A stretch of DNA of 32,501 nt, from the NCBI RefSeq assembly GCF_000203795.2, contig NW_006281102.1, forward strand, positions 1,192,759-1,225,259. The letters run 5' to 3'. Below are positions 1 through 10,010 of this stretch, piece after piece. Numbering within the stretch: position 1 is the first letter of the stretch; every line of letters starts with the position of its first letter. The DNA is from Batrachochytrium dendrobatidis JAM81. Taxonomy: Eukaryota > Chytridiomycota > Chytridiomycetes > Rhizophydiales. Under the pieces are notes generated by a model, which worked only from the letters and a program-made list of their open reading frames with translations, had not been told where the DNA came from and ran no database searches. A program made the position numbers and the translations under genes.

Positions 1-2
1 AA

Positions 3-1754
3 CTTGCTGGTTTTGCCGACAATCATCCCGACAGTTCAATACGTACCGAGTTGGATCAAGGCAGGATATTTGAAAGTCTAATGGCTATTGTACAATCGGA
101 TACTGCTGACCACATGAACAAAAGGGTTGCTGGCCAGATCATTGAAGCGTGTTTCCAGAATCGGGTTCAGACTGCTAGTTCGAGCATTCAGCTATACAAC
201 GACAATGCCGAAATTGATATGAAATCTGGAATGGCCGGATATAAACATGGACAGGCACGCACACTTGTCGAAATGCAGTATATCCAGTATATGCAATGTA
301 TACTTTGCAAACCCATGTGGTGGATCGATATCACAAACCAGCATATTGTGGAGCAATGGAGGGCTGACTCACTCGCTCAGAATATATCACCATCAACATT
401 TAATCTTGCATTGGAACAACTCGAGTTTTTTGTCAAACAGCTTGTTTGTAGTGGCAGTGATGGATTTGGTACAATTGTCCCAGGACCTGTTGAACAGACG
501 TATATACTGGACAATGGCATACCTGACAATGTATATACGCGATTGATGACAAATGTATCGGATATTGAACATGGATCAAATCACAACACTGGTCAAATGG
601 TGCACAATCTGATTGATGCATCAATGTACAGTGTTGTATATGGACAAACGATGATTGCACCACTGAGTATACGACTCAAATACACCACAATGGTACCATG
701 CGATATACTGTTATCGACTCGACTTGTTTCAAGTGTGCCCATCATTGACGGCAGTTCCAAGTTTATATCACGCAAGTTCCAATGTCTTCCGAGTGAATTC
801 CGTGTCGAACAGGATGGCAGTGTGACCATCAACTCATACATCAACAATCTGAATCCGATATGGCATCGAGACATGTACAAATGCATTGCCAAAATATTCA
901 AATGTTTTGTCCCAATGTTTGAAAGTCTGTTCAGAACGATGGATCCAATGTTCAAGTATATTGATATTCACAATGGCACAAAGGGATCTGAACCATCAAG
1001 CCAATCAAGTCGTGGTGGTATGGAATCAGACACTCGAGTCATTCGTCCCGTGTATGTACCAACACTTCCGGAACATTTTGAATCCAGTTATGAATTAGCA
1101 AAGCCAGTGTCACTGCGTGGTCGTAGTCTGCAAGTCATTGTCAAACTCACCAACATTCAACTGACACCATCCAAACCTAAATACGACAAGGGAAACTGGC
1201 ACATTGAAGGTCCAACTAACGAATCGATTGTTGCAACTGGACTGTATTACTACGACGTGGAAAATATCACCACACCCGAACTCGATTACCGCGAGGCTGT
1301 TGATCGGTTTGATGAAAGAGCATCTGATATGTATTGGAAAGATGTGTATGGCATTATTGATCTAGAATCACCACGCAGTCAGTATATAGGATCGCTTGAA
1401 GTATCAAATGGTCGGTGTGTAGTTTATTCCAATCGATACCAACACAAAGAACAATCATTTGAACTTGCAGATCCAACTCAACCAGGACACTGCAAGATTC
1501 TGACATTTTTTGTAGTGAATCCAGCATGTCGGATTGTTTCGACTGCGCATGTGGCTCCACAACAACCACAATGGTACAACTCGAGTCTTGACAAGGCACA
1601 CATACCGCCTGAACTGTGGAATGATGCCACGCAGTATATTCAAGGTGTTCAATCACCAGCTGAAGCCAAACACTATCGAGATGAATTGACAAGCGACCAA
1701 ACTCGAATCACAGCAGCATACAAGGACATATATGAGCGGGTGTATAGTGATTGA
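3..1754 (+). CDS. DUF4246 family protein, 5' end outside the window
   Basis: The frame is open from the first complete codon at position 3, with no credible ATG at the edge, so the N-terminus lies upstream. About 583 residues are visible, without introns. The C-terminal half carries hallmarks of the fungal DUF4246 family: GNWHIEGPTNESIVATGLYY followed by YYDVENIT (around 1192-1272), then YQHKEQSFELADPTQPGH and KILTFFVVNPACRIVSTAHV (around 1435-1560). From memory of the family, the fold is suspected to be a 2-oxoglutarate/Fe(II) oxygenase, but this is not established and no substrate is known. If so, the His of WHIEG and the His of YQHK would be candidate metal ligands. The usual PGHRKIL arginine reads as cysteine here (PGHCKIL). 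Neighbouring DNA downstream is non-coding. Family assignment is firm; function is unknown. Confidence 0.88.
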   Translation, partial: LAGFADNHPDSSIRTELDQGRIFESLMAIVQSDTADHMNKRVAGQIIEACFQNRVQTASSSIQLYNDNAEIDMKSGMAGYKHGQARTLVEMQYIQYMQCILCKPMWWIDITNQHIVEQWRADSLAQNISPSTFNLALEQLEFFVKQLVCSGSDGFGTIVPGPVEQTYILDNGIPDNVYTRLMTNVSDIEHGSNHNTGQMVHNLIDASMYSVVYGQTMIAPLSIRLKYTTMVPCDILLSTRLVSSVPIIDGSSKFISRKFQCLPSEFRVEQDGSVTINSYINNLNPIWHRDMYKCIAKIFKCFVPMFESLFRTMDPMFKYIDIHNGTKGSEPSSQSSRGGMESDTRVIRPVYVPTLPEHFESSYELAKPVSLRGRSLQVIVKLTNIQLTPSKPKYDKGNWHIEGPTNESIVATGLYYYDVENITTPELDYREAVDRFDERASDMYWKDVYGIIDLESPRSQYIGSLEVSNGRCVVYSNRYQHKEQSFELADPTQPGHCKILTFFVVNPACRIVSTAHVAPQQPQWYNSSLDKAHIPPELWNDATQYIQGVQSPAEAKHYRDELTSDQTRITAAYKDIYERVYSD

Positions 1755-2640
1755 TCGTTGGTGGTGAATTGTGAGGTTGTGATTTTACAACAATGAGTTG
1801 CAATGGTTTGATATGAACATGATGACTCGGACTCTATTCAGTCGGATCAACTCGACTACAATTGGTCGTGTATATTATGATTGACACGATCAATTGTAGT
1901 TGAACTCGAATACAGATTGACTGTTGAATCACAATGCGTGATATCAGCAACATGATGTGCTATATAGTGGAATGTATACGCTAACCTGACATGTGTCATG
2001 TAGTGTGTATTCGATCAATATGGGTATTAGCAATCAACAAGTCATACGATGTTTGTCTTCGAGTGATGCAATGGAGTGGAATGAGTGCATCAATCCAGAA
2101 TACGAGTCAACCATGACATATGATCATAATGTGTGGTTGATACAACTATATAGTGACAATCGATATTGATATAGTAACACACAACATGAAATGCCAACAC
2201 AACAGTTGCAAGTCACTGATCATCAATGTGATATTGTGGTTGCAACATGAATTGCATTGTATTGATTCAGTTGATTGATTGAATTACTGGACAATGTGTA
2301 GTGATGATTGATCGTGTCAAGTTGAATGCAGAGCATCACTAAACCACAACACATATTGATGACTATCCAACAACTGAGTATCAGCTCAGTTGCATATAGT
2401 CTTGTTTAAACATGTATATATTTGTTCATATTTTGGCATACCAACCCTTTTTAGGGTGGATAAGGGTGTAAAACTGCATAATCAACCATATGATATTCGA
2501 ATGCATAGTCAAGCAGCGGTTCAATCAATATTGCGGGTGATCATATAAAGGGAGATCCCTTCAAAGGTTGACATTAATAACAAGTCATCACCAACCCTGT
2601 CAATAAAGCCAATCCCTAAAACGGTCACCCAAGGAACGTG
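1755..2640. other. Non-coding stretch, AT-rich, no gene seen
   Basis: No ORF with coding character is visible on either strand. The text is rich in CA/TG words with few long homopolymers. Near its 3' end it holds inverted CCCTT/AAGGG motifs (2444-2457 and 2548-2561) that probably belong to the upstream region of the secreted-protein gene at 2741. Confidence 0.6.
2444..2561 (+). promoter_or_regulatory. Inverted AAGGG/CCCTT motifs upstream of secreted-protein gene
   Basis: Two short inverted repeats are seen: ACCCT-TTTT-AGGGT at 2444-2457 and AAGGGA-GA-TCCCTT at 2548-2561. They lie about 180-300 bases upstream of the ATG at 2741. A related inverted repeat lies upstream of the second secreted-protein gene (6254-6270). 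A binding-site role is inferred only from this recurrence. Confidence 0.35.
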
Positions 2641-2668
2641 CTTTTAATATTATCCACTCAATAATGGA

Positions 2669-2680
2669 TATAAATACGAT
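2669..2680 (+). promoter_or_regulatory. TATA box block TATAAATACGAT
   Basis: TATAAATACGAT lies 72 bases upstream of the ATG at 2741. The identical 12-mer occurs at 6434-6445, 86 bases upstream of the next secreted-protein gene, and both copies are followed by one variable base and CAG. Position and sequence fit a core promoter. Confidence 0.65.
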
Positions 2681-2740
2681 CCAGCCTTGCTTGTTGAATA
2701 CCAATAATTACAACTTGCTCGACCAAACCAAACCAATACA

Positions 2741-3262
2741 ATGAAACTCGCAGTCACAGTATTAGCATCAATCCTGGCCATCTGCTCGGTTACTACAGCC
2801 AGCCCAGTTAATCCCAGTGCAGCTGCAAGTGCCGGAGCTAGCACTCCAACCGTCATTCCCAGTGCACAAGTTACACTTTCAGTTGATCTTAGTAAACTTT
2901 CAGAAGAGGATATGGATTTGATCAAAGAATACGCACATATAAAGAAGGCTTGTAACGATGAAGAGAAAATACACGACTCGCTACAATCTGAAAAACTTGA
3001 ACAAAAAGAAGCTCTCGATGAACTTGCAGAGGAGCAGTGGGATTCGGATTTTTTAGATCTCAAGTGGAGATTGGGTGAAATCGAGACACTGCTTCTAGAA
3101 CGCCTGTTCAAGGGAAATATGGATCAACCAATCGAATATTACATGAAATTTTTGGAAACAGATTCCGAGTTTTTGGAACTCGCCGACACACTTTTCAATT
3201 CTCCACCAGTTCAACAGCCAAGATCCGAGCAAGCCTCTACTAGTGGAACCCAGAGTCCATAA
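2741..3262 (+). CDS. Small secreted protein, lineage-specific, probable candidate effector
   Basis: This encodes 173 residues. The N-terminus is a clear signal peptide: a Lys at position 2, a hydrophobic core LAVTVLASILAICSV, and a probable cleavage after TTA (about residue 20). A Ser/Ala/Pro/Thr-rich linker follows (about 21-48), then a highly charged, mostly acidic, helical segment (about 50-155) with heptad-like Leu/Glu spacing and a single Cys (KACNDE). The C-terminus is Pro/Gln/Ser-rich. The ATG follows a TATA box by 72 bases, which supports the start. I do not recognise a domain; the layout matches secreted families expanded in Batrachochytrium. Its role at the host surface is inference. 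Coding character continues in frame past the TAA (see the 3' tail entry), so this may be a truncated allele. Confidence 0.8.
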   Translation: MKLAVTVLASILAICSVTTASPVNPSAAASAGASTPTVIPSAQVTLSVDLSKLSEEDMDLIKEYAHIKKACNDEEKIHDSLQSEKLEQKEALDELAEEQWDSDFLDLKWRLGEIETLLLERLFKGNMDQPIEYYMKFLETDSEFLELADTLFNSPPVQQPRSEQASTSGTQSP

Positions 3263-3505
3263 CAACAAGCACCTCAAAGCTATGATGATGGAATGGGAGT
3301 TTCAGAAAATTCTGATACTATGCACTCATCAAGCGAAACGCCTACAGTCCAACCCATTCAAACATCATCCAATACATAGGCAACTTCATCCAGTACACGA
3401 AAAACTTCCAGATCTTGTTTTCATTTACGCAGAGCCTGTTCCAGAGTTAGAAATAACCTCGAACCAAGCTGGAACCAATTTGAAAATGAAGATTCATCTG
3501 ATTGA
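3263..3505 (+). pseudogene. In-frame coding-like tail after the stop of the secreted-protein gene
   Basis: The frame of the 2741 gene stays coding-like beyond its TAA (3260-3262). There are 38 sense codons to a TAG (3377-3379), then 41 more to a TGA (3503-3505). The first part is Gln/Ser/Thr/Pro-rich, continuing the style of the gene's C-terminus. The second is Ser/Arg-rich with two Cys, then acidic. The TAA sits directly before two CAA codons in a Gln-rich context. It could be the eroded C-terminal part of a longer ancestral protein or, less likely, a readthrough extension. It could also be chance, since each open piece is short. Confidence 0.45.
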
Positions 3506-6433
3506 TTTGATTGCTAATCTGTATTGGTTTCAACCGAATATGTTGTATTTTTGTTTGAATACAATACAATACAATCGCCGTTTAATATTGTATCTGATTA
3601 TTCCAGTTTTGGTTGGCATGATATCATATTGTACATTGACACTTGTATTTACAATACAATACAATACAGTTGATTGTATATTGCATAGTTGTACACATTG
3701 ATGATGCAGATATGCATGTGTGTATCATGTCGATATGATATTGCTTGACATGCTGCAAGCGACTCTTTGGAACCACTATGCCTTTTGATTCAGTCATTAA
3801 TACTTGCAAAGCGTTAGTCAATACTTTGATTCCAAATTACCAATTGATATGATGCTACACGAACAACAGGTTCGTCATGTTCAACACTACAAATATCTGG
3901 ATGTTGTATTGCACAAACCACTGTATCACACCATGCGACTGGACTATAATCAGGTTGCTGTATGCAATAGCATACTACTATGTGTAATGCTTGCAAACCA
4001 CCAACTCACAGTCAACTTTCAGACACGAATATTCTTGGCAGTCATTCTAGTAATGATCATGTATGCACTGGATCTGGTTGGTGGTTGGTGATGACTTGAC
4101 TTGCATACACACTCAACAGTCAACAACGGTGTGCTACACATATTGAATCCAGAAAATCCACAACTGTCAATACTTGTTGTTGAAATGGGTTCAGATCACC
4201 ATCAGCTCACTCACTCGTTGCACCGATGTGATTGCATGATCAACCTGACACCAACCAAACCACATTCGAATAAATATGTTCCAGTCATGTGCATCGTATA
4301 TCGATTGTCAACTCACAATGTCAACTCCAACACATTCCACCATGATTATGGTCACATCACACCATGCTGATGTATGTCGATCGGTATCACATTGCAAATG
4401 ACTGTCATCCAATGACTGCAATGCAATACCGTGCATGTATTGTGATTGATACGCTGTGCACCATCAACCAGTGTGCAACTGTCACTTGATATATCGACTC
4501 TGATATGCAACAACATGCTGTGTTTACCATGATCAGGTTTTTGATCAATCTTGGACTCATGATACATGATTTGACATGTTGGATCGTGTGGATGTGTCAT
4601 GGACTGCAATTTAGTTGCAGATACACATATGTTTGACATTGACTGATACATACTGTGCAATGACTGATCAGTGCGGGTGTAATTGCACACTTGGTGGTAT
4701 TGTGCATTATGGTTGTTTGACAATGTATGAATGCTGGATTAGTCAGTTATATGCAACCCATCTGAATCGACTTATTTGAACAAACACTCGATGTAACTGA
4801 CAAAAAACACTGCCAGCCAATGTTTGCACAGTACGGATATGGTTTGTTTGCATCAAATCATCACACAATCTGTATCTCAGCACTCGTTTATTCAAAATAA
4901 AATGTATTCAACCACATGTTCAAACATGTTCGATCACAGACGGTTTGTGGGATGAACTGCACATCATCGACTGAGCTACACTGCATAATTCACTATGCCA
5001 TTGATACACACATTCAATTCAGCAATGCAGCAGTATTACAATGCTGACAACTATCAACCAATTCAGTACAATATGTTACAACTAAATAGATTCCATTGAC
5101 ACATCAACAGTCATACATACCGATTGTTGAACATGCTCGTGTTGGTTGGTGTGCATTGATACAAGTTGTCAGAGCCAACCAACAAATCACTGCATCTGTA
5201 CGGATTGTGTACCATGGCATATGTTTGAACAGACACTGCACGAATCACTGTCATTTGGATTGAATAATCAACAAATACCATTGTGACTACACATGTATGC
5301 ATATCTGAATGGGTTACAACCGAGTGTATTGCATTTCATGACACTGATTGAAATGTCATGATTGGATATTTTTCCAAATAGTAAAATGGTATCTCGTAAA
5401 TTGTTGAAATGCATTGATCATGCCAACATTGCATAATCAATTGTATGATACGATTGTATACCGCCGATTACTTTGTTGGTGGTCAGTATCACATGTGTAC
5501 AATATCAATATGTTGCACAACAGTCATTCAAACAGGTTGGAGCATGCCATATTGTAGCAATGCAATCAACTTGGTACAACACATGTCAATATGCATGTAT
5601 TGTAGTGTAGCGTACACTAGTAGTGATGATGCAACGAACGACATGCGTGGTTGTAATATTATACGTCGGACCACATGTCCATGTCCATGATTATAGTTAT
5701 GGGGACATGCCAGTGTTTGATACATACAACGTTACAATGATGGGTCAGTAACAATGTGATGGAATTGAATGGCAATATCAAAATCATGTCCAGAATATGT
5801 GATATAACAACAACTTGCAGCCGTATCGATGCAAATGGACCACTGAATAACAGTGTCATGGATATGCAAACAACAGTTGCATTACTGACATGTGCAATCA
5901 TTGTTGTTGAACTAGATTGCAATCGTATCCGAGATTCAGAGTACAACAAATGTGTGTACAGAGTTGTATTGACAACATTGACAGTCGAGCACAATACATG
6001 AATCAGGGCTCAGGATTGATGATTGTGTAGTGCATGGTTATGCCAAATGTAGAGAAAAGGCAGGTTCAACACTATAGTCTAATTGTGTGCATCATATGAT
6101 GGTTTTTGTATATCAAACACGTAGTCAATGTATAGTATCAACCAACTGAATATGCAATCATTGTATATTGCAATGCAGAATACAAGCAAAATGAATACAA
6201 GGGATCCATTTTACATGAATATAGTGGTAAAAGGGAGCTTTTGCGGTTACACAACACCCTTAAAGGGTGTAGACGCATAATATAGTCGACATGAACATTA
6301 AACTCATCAATATGATATTATGGATAGGGAGTATTATGCTGTCTAGTTTGACAGTGATACACTACAGACAACCAAGTAGCCCTGTATAGTTGGTTAACCT
6401 AAAAGGATCAGGGTTGGTTTACTATACAAACCA
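3506..6433. other. Long non-coding stretch between two secreted-protein genes
   Basis: About 2.9 kb in which I see no convincing gene. The ORFs present are short and odd in composition (rich in His, Cys, Met, Tyr, Ile), as expected from CA/TG-rich non-coding DNA read in any frame. Small (ACAAT)n-like runs occur near 3561-3577 and 3651-3667. The last 250 bases look like the upstream region of the gene at 6520. Confidence 0.6.
6254..6270 (+). promoter_or_regulatory. Perfect inverted repeat ACACCCTT-A-AAGGGTGT
   Basis: Two 8-base arms with a one-base spacer are read directly. They lie about 250 bases upstream of the ATG at 6520 and resemble the AAGGG/CCCTT inverted repeats upstream of the gene at 2741. 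AAAGGGAG also occurs in both upstream regions (about 6232 and 2547). A role as a shared transcription-factor site is inference. Confidence 0.4.
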
Positions 6434-6445
6434 TATAAATACGAT
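6434..6445 (+). promoter_or_regulatory. TATA box block TATAAATACGAT, second copy
   Basis: Identical 12-mer to the one at 2669-2680, 75 bases from its last base to the ATG at 6520. The sharing suggests a common core promoter type for secreted-protein genes here. Confidence 0.65.
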
Positions 6446-6519
6446 GCAGTACATTCAGTTTAGAATCAACCTCAGCAATCTGCTTTTGCACTAACTGCTT
6501 AAACTCATTTATTGGCTTG

Positions 6520-6984
6520 ATGAAATTCACTGACATTTTATTCTTACTGGCCGCGGCAGTAACCGCCAATGCAGTGCTGGTTTCAACTGATAATGATGGT
6601 TTATCCGAAGCATCTGGCTTAACGATCAAACTCAGTCCAAGTACCTCTGGCCAAGCCCAGCAACACCCATATGATGAAGATAATTCAAGCAATGCTGGTT
6701 TAAACCAAAACGCTCCATTAGACGAAGAAGATCAGAGGGTTCGCGATGAGCTAATCAAAAAAGCTAAAGACGCTAAAGAGAGGGAAAAGAAAGTATGCGA
6801 CTCTTACTATAAGTATCTAAGCCATGGATTGAAACAAAGTCTAAAATCAAATGGCCAAAAGAGACCTGGATCAAAACACAGCCCAAAGACTGAACATCAA
6901 TTGAAAATGGAATGTGAGAAAGCAGAAGAAAAATCAAAAGATATGCAGAAAAGGTTGGAAAATTTTATGCAAAGAATGATTTAG
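6520..6984 (+). CDS. Small secreted protein with charged helical domain
   Basis: This encodes 154 residues from the ATG at 6520; the TTG just before it is not needed. MKFTDILFLLAAAVTANA is a typical signal peptide with probable cleavage after ANA (residue 18). Then comes a Ser/Asn/Gln-rich acidic linker (about 20-65), and from about residue 66 a Lys/Glu-rich region with coiled-coil character (DELIKKAKDAKEREKKVCDS; KAEEKSKDMQKRLENFMQ). It has two Cys in the mature part (KKVCDS, KMECEK), possibly one disulfide. An AATAAA lies at 7036-7041, about 50 bases past the stop. No domain is recognised. The design (signal peptide, polar linker, charged helix) is the same as in the 2741 gene, so both are probable members of secreted families. 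Host-facing function is inference. Confidence 0.82.
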   Translation: MKFTDILFLLAAAVTANAVLVSTDNDGLSEASGLTIKLSPSTSGQAQQHPYDEDNSSNAGLNQNAPLDEEDQRVRDELIKKAKDAKEREKKVCDSYYKYLSHGLKQSLKSNGQKRPGSKHSPKTEHQLKMECEKAEEKSKDMQKRLENFMQRMI

Positions 6985-7035
6985 AGTTTGGGACAGAGTC
7001 GGATTGATGATGTGTCAAGAAACTCGAGTATTTTG

Positions 7036-7041
7036 AATAAA
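7036..7041 (+). terminator. Polyadenylation signal AATAAA
   Basis: AATAAA is found 51 bases after the stop of the secreted-protein gene, at the expected distance for a poly(A) signal. Confidence 0.5.
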
Positions 7042-7254
7042 TTTAAACTTTTTGATATTTGTCGAGTATTCTGAATGATCCAACAACTATAGCATTGATT
7101 GTGTATATTGCGCTTGATATTAGTAGTATATCAATAGCACCGAACAACACGGTTCATTCGAATGATATTTGTTTGTTCATATAAACTAGAAAACCGAATT
7201 TCAATTTGAATGGCAGTTGGAATTATCGGCTATAAATTTGCTACGTTTTGCGAC

Positions 7255-8199
7255 ACCGATTCCACAAAAATGACAACTCTGGATCAAACTCGGGTGAAAC
7301 AACGCAAGAGTTTCTACAAGACTGCACAGATGTGATGACTTTAAATTAAACAATGAGTTATCATCAAGACTTGGCTATTACAGTGCTGACCAACTCTCAC
7401 TTTGACTGACTGATCGAGGACCTCCTTTACAACCATACTGCCCATTTCTTGTTCAAAATACTGGAAATCATCATTTATTCATTACAATTACAGCAACTTG
7501 TAATCAACGTCGGATCAAATATCTCACAACTGGAGTCGCCATTGTCTGAATCGAACTTTAAAATATCCCATTCTAAACAAAAAAGTATGAGAGCAACTCG
7601 ATCAAATACTTGAAAAGAACAAAGTCAACCCCCACTGATTCAACACTTGTATGTATGTTTGTTTGAATCAGGTCAAGCCTGTGCTGCAAACTAGTTGTTA
7701 CATCAATCGTCAAAAACAATCCCAGAAAACAAATTCAATATTTCACACTATTTGTCGTTTGCTATAACATGCTTTGGTTCAGTTACATCAGGCAATGTGT
7801 CTCGGACTTTATTTGATTGCTCCACTCATCATTTGTCTGTTTTTACCCGAAACGGTCAGATACAAGTGGAAAAAGATTGGATGGTGATTTCTTAAAGGTT
7901 CATGGTCACTTTGAATGTTTTACGTCGCGGAAAGAGTTTATATTACTGAAGCAAGCAAGGATGACATGAGACTGGAAATGTCACAGTATTTGATTGGATG
8001 TAAAGCTGCAGCAGAGATTAGTCATTTGAACTCGGTGCATGGAATTGTTACAAACTATACGCAGTCGAATTTCTTGCATAGTCTTGATGAAAAGATTGGA
8101 TTGGACGAGTGCGTTGTGGATATGGATACGACTGGACCTAGTACAGATTATCTTGTCGATATCACTGCCAAAATCTATACAATATTATCTGATGAATGA
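7255..8199 (+). pseudogene. Decayed coding relic, possibly a crinkler-type effector C-terminal domain
   Basis: Several protein-like pieces occur in changing frames: one near 7268-7344 (includes SGETTQEFLQDCTDVMTL), one near 7340-7540 (includes SRLGYYSADQLSL and RIKYLTTGVAIV), and the longest at 7915-8199 (94 codons, including VYITEASKDDMRLEMSQYLI and HGIVTNYTQSNFLHSLDEK). The order 'VYITEA-K...M...Q...' and then 'GIVTN' resembles, from general knowledge, a PD-(D/E)XK-like domain found at the C-terminus of some crinkler (CRN) proteins. Frameshifts and stops between the pieces mark it as dead. No start or promoter is visible. It could instead derive from a mobile-element protein. The coding origin is fairly likely; the family call is tentative. 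Confidence 0.45.
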
Positions 8200-8559
8200 C
8201 ATGGAGTTGATAAATATATTGGGCTACAGGCAAACAAGTACCAATGTTTTGACTAAACTGATATTGAAGGATGCTCTTGTTTGATCATCCATCTGGACAC
8301 GTCGAGGTATACCCGTTTCCAGTGTTTTCAATGACAGTGATCGAGTCTTTTCCAGTTGGGGCACTCGACTATATGTTCATTTCTCAACTGATTTTGTTGG
8401 TTGAGTTGTTTCGAGTCTTGTGGCATGCTCTGTGTGTCGACATGTGTTCCACTGCTGTGAATTCAGTCATTTTCAGTATTGTCCATTATATGAGCATTGT
8501 TGTATATACCCATGACTGCTTTCTGAAATACTGTTGGTGTGGTAACAAAGCAATGTAGT
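8200..8559. other. Stretch between two relics, no clear gene
   Basis: On the minus strand there is a Gln/Asn-rich coherent piece around 8340-8440. It may be a further decayed part of the copia relic (the variable linker after the integrase), but it carries no diagnostic motif. The plus-strand ORF here is hydrophobic without recognisable features. Confidence 0.3.
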
Positions 8560-10010
8560 TTAACAACGTAAACCTGCATTCATCACGATATACAACAAAC
8601 CTTGCCGTTTCGATGCTGTAGAATGTGTATGCCTTTGATTCCGGTTAGTACCTAACCCCGACGCATGCTGTCGTCCTAGAGTCAATTTCTCGAGTGACGA
8701 TACTGGAAAAAGTACATGTGTCTGACATCCATCTGGACGTAGGTGAGCCATAACTGACTCGAATACATACCATAGCTCGTAAGGCGTCCAGTTGTTTATA
8801 GCCGAGTGTGCGACCTATTTTGCAGGTATACCACCGTCATCACTGTTACTGCCATAACTTTATGATCTTGGCTTCAACTAGTATGGACCTTATCACATCC
8901 ATGATTGGTCAGTTTTGCACTCAGTAACACCATTTTACCAGTATGTGTAGGGTGTTGGCAGCCTCTTGATCCCTGTTCCCGCCAAGTACTGGTCGAATAG
9001 AAGAAACCTGAGCTTTGCTCTATTGTCGGTGCACATCATCCGGACTGGTAATTCAGTTTGATTGTCAACCAGCACGACATGTTCCTTGAACTCGTCCAAC
9101 ACTTGATGTTTGGAGTGTAGCATACACACATGTGCATATTTCATAAATCATATACAATGATATGACAGCACTTTGATTGAACTGCTGATTAACGGACAAG
9201 AAACCTGACAAGTCCATATGCGAGAGCACGTTGGTTTGTATTTACCAATAATTTGACTTTTCAATGAATGGGAGCTTCGTCGACTTTCTTTTGGTGCATG
9301 ACATGCTGCGTTTTTCATGCTCGGTATTTGTTGCAACGTCAAGTCATGACTCTTTTGAAGCGCTCTGATGCTTTTTGATAATATGGCCAATCTCTTGTAC
9401 TGTGCGTCTATATCCACTGATATTCGACATCTCAAACTTGATGCATGGTGATTGATGTCTATTGCAAGTTGTTTGGTCTGGCCAACACCCTGAAATCAGC
9501 CATGTCAAGCCATTCGCTTGAAAGGCAGTCATCAGCGGTACACTTTTTGTATTGGTAGATATTTTCCGTTGTTGAAGACCGAAATATTACAGCTTCGTCA
9601 AACATCGTGTTTTTGGAAACGAGATTGCTGAGCATGTAGGTATGAATATGACATTGGTAATGCAACTATTTGCTCCATACATTTGATGTTGCAAGTCAGA
9701 TTGACCGTGCCAACACCTTGCACTGTACTCGTCTGTGCTTGATGACTACTCTTGAATTGTGGTATAGTTTAGTTTGTAAGCCATTGTTTACAGCAAACCA
9801 TGCAACTTGTGGTTCCAGAGTCTAGTGTAAATTTACCGTCGCTTTGGAAGCTTTTTGTGAATTCCAATTGCACAGTACCACAGTGATCGACCATGTTTGT
9901 GTCGATGCTCTTGCTGGATTGTACTCTCGAGTACTTGATTGCCAATTCCAATATGCTTTTACAACATATTACCACGCTTAAATGGATCAGGGTCAGAGTT
10001 GTGATCGAGC
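8560..10010 (-). mobile_element. Degraded Ty1/copia-type retrotransposon pol relic (protease to integrase)
   Basis: Read on the minus strand, pieces appear in the order of a copia polyprotein. An aspartic protease-like segment contains FTLDSGTTSCM (DSGTT about 9805-9822). A pre-integrase region follows (about 9459-9665, NLVSKNTMFDEAVIFRSS). The integrase core is at about 8935-9144 (MKYAHVCMLHSKHQVLDEFK, then VRMMCTDN, LFDQYLAGTGIKR). The integrase C-terminal region is at about 8560-8751 (MAHLRPDGCQTHV, then TNRNQRHTHS). Each piece is cut by stops and frameshifts, and no reverse transcriptase, RNase H or LTRs are visible, so the element is dead and incomplete. Order and motifs fit copia rather than gypsy. 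Its 5' part runs into the inverted duplication. Confidence 0.72.

Noticed and set aside
593..955. Minus-strand ORFs inside the DUF4246 gene (also 433-663 and 1354-1692)
   Set aside because: Shadow frames of a conserved plus-strand gene, with no recognisable features.
3804..4723. Several 80-120 codon ORFs in the 3.5-6.2 kb stretch
   Set aside because: Composition (His, Cys, Met, Tyr and Ile-rich) follows from CA/TG-rich DNA; no signal peptides, domains or promoter pattern.
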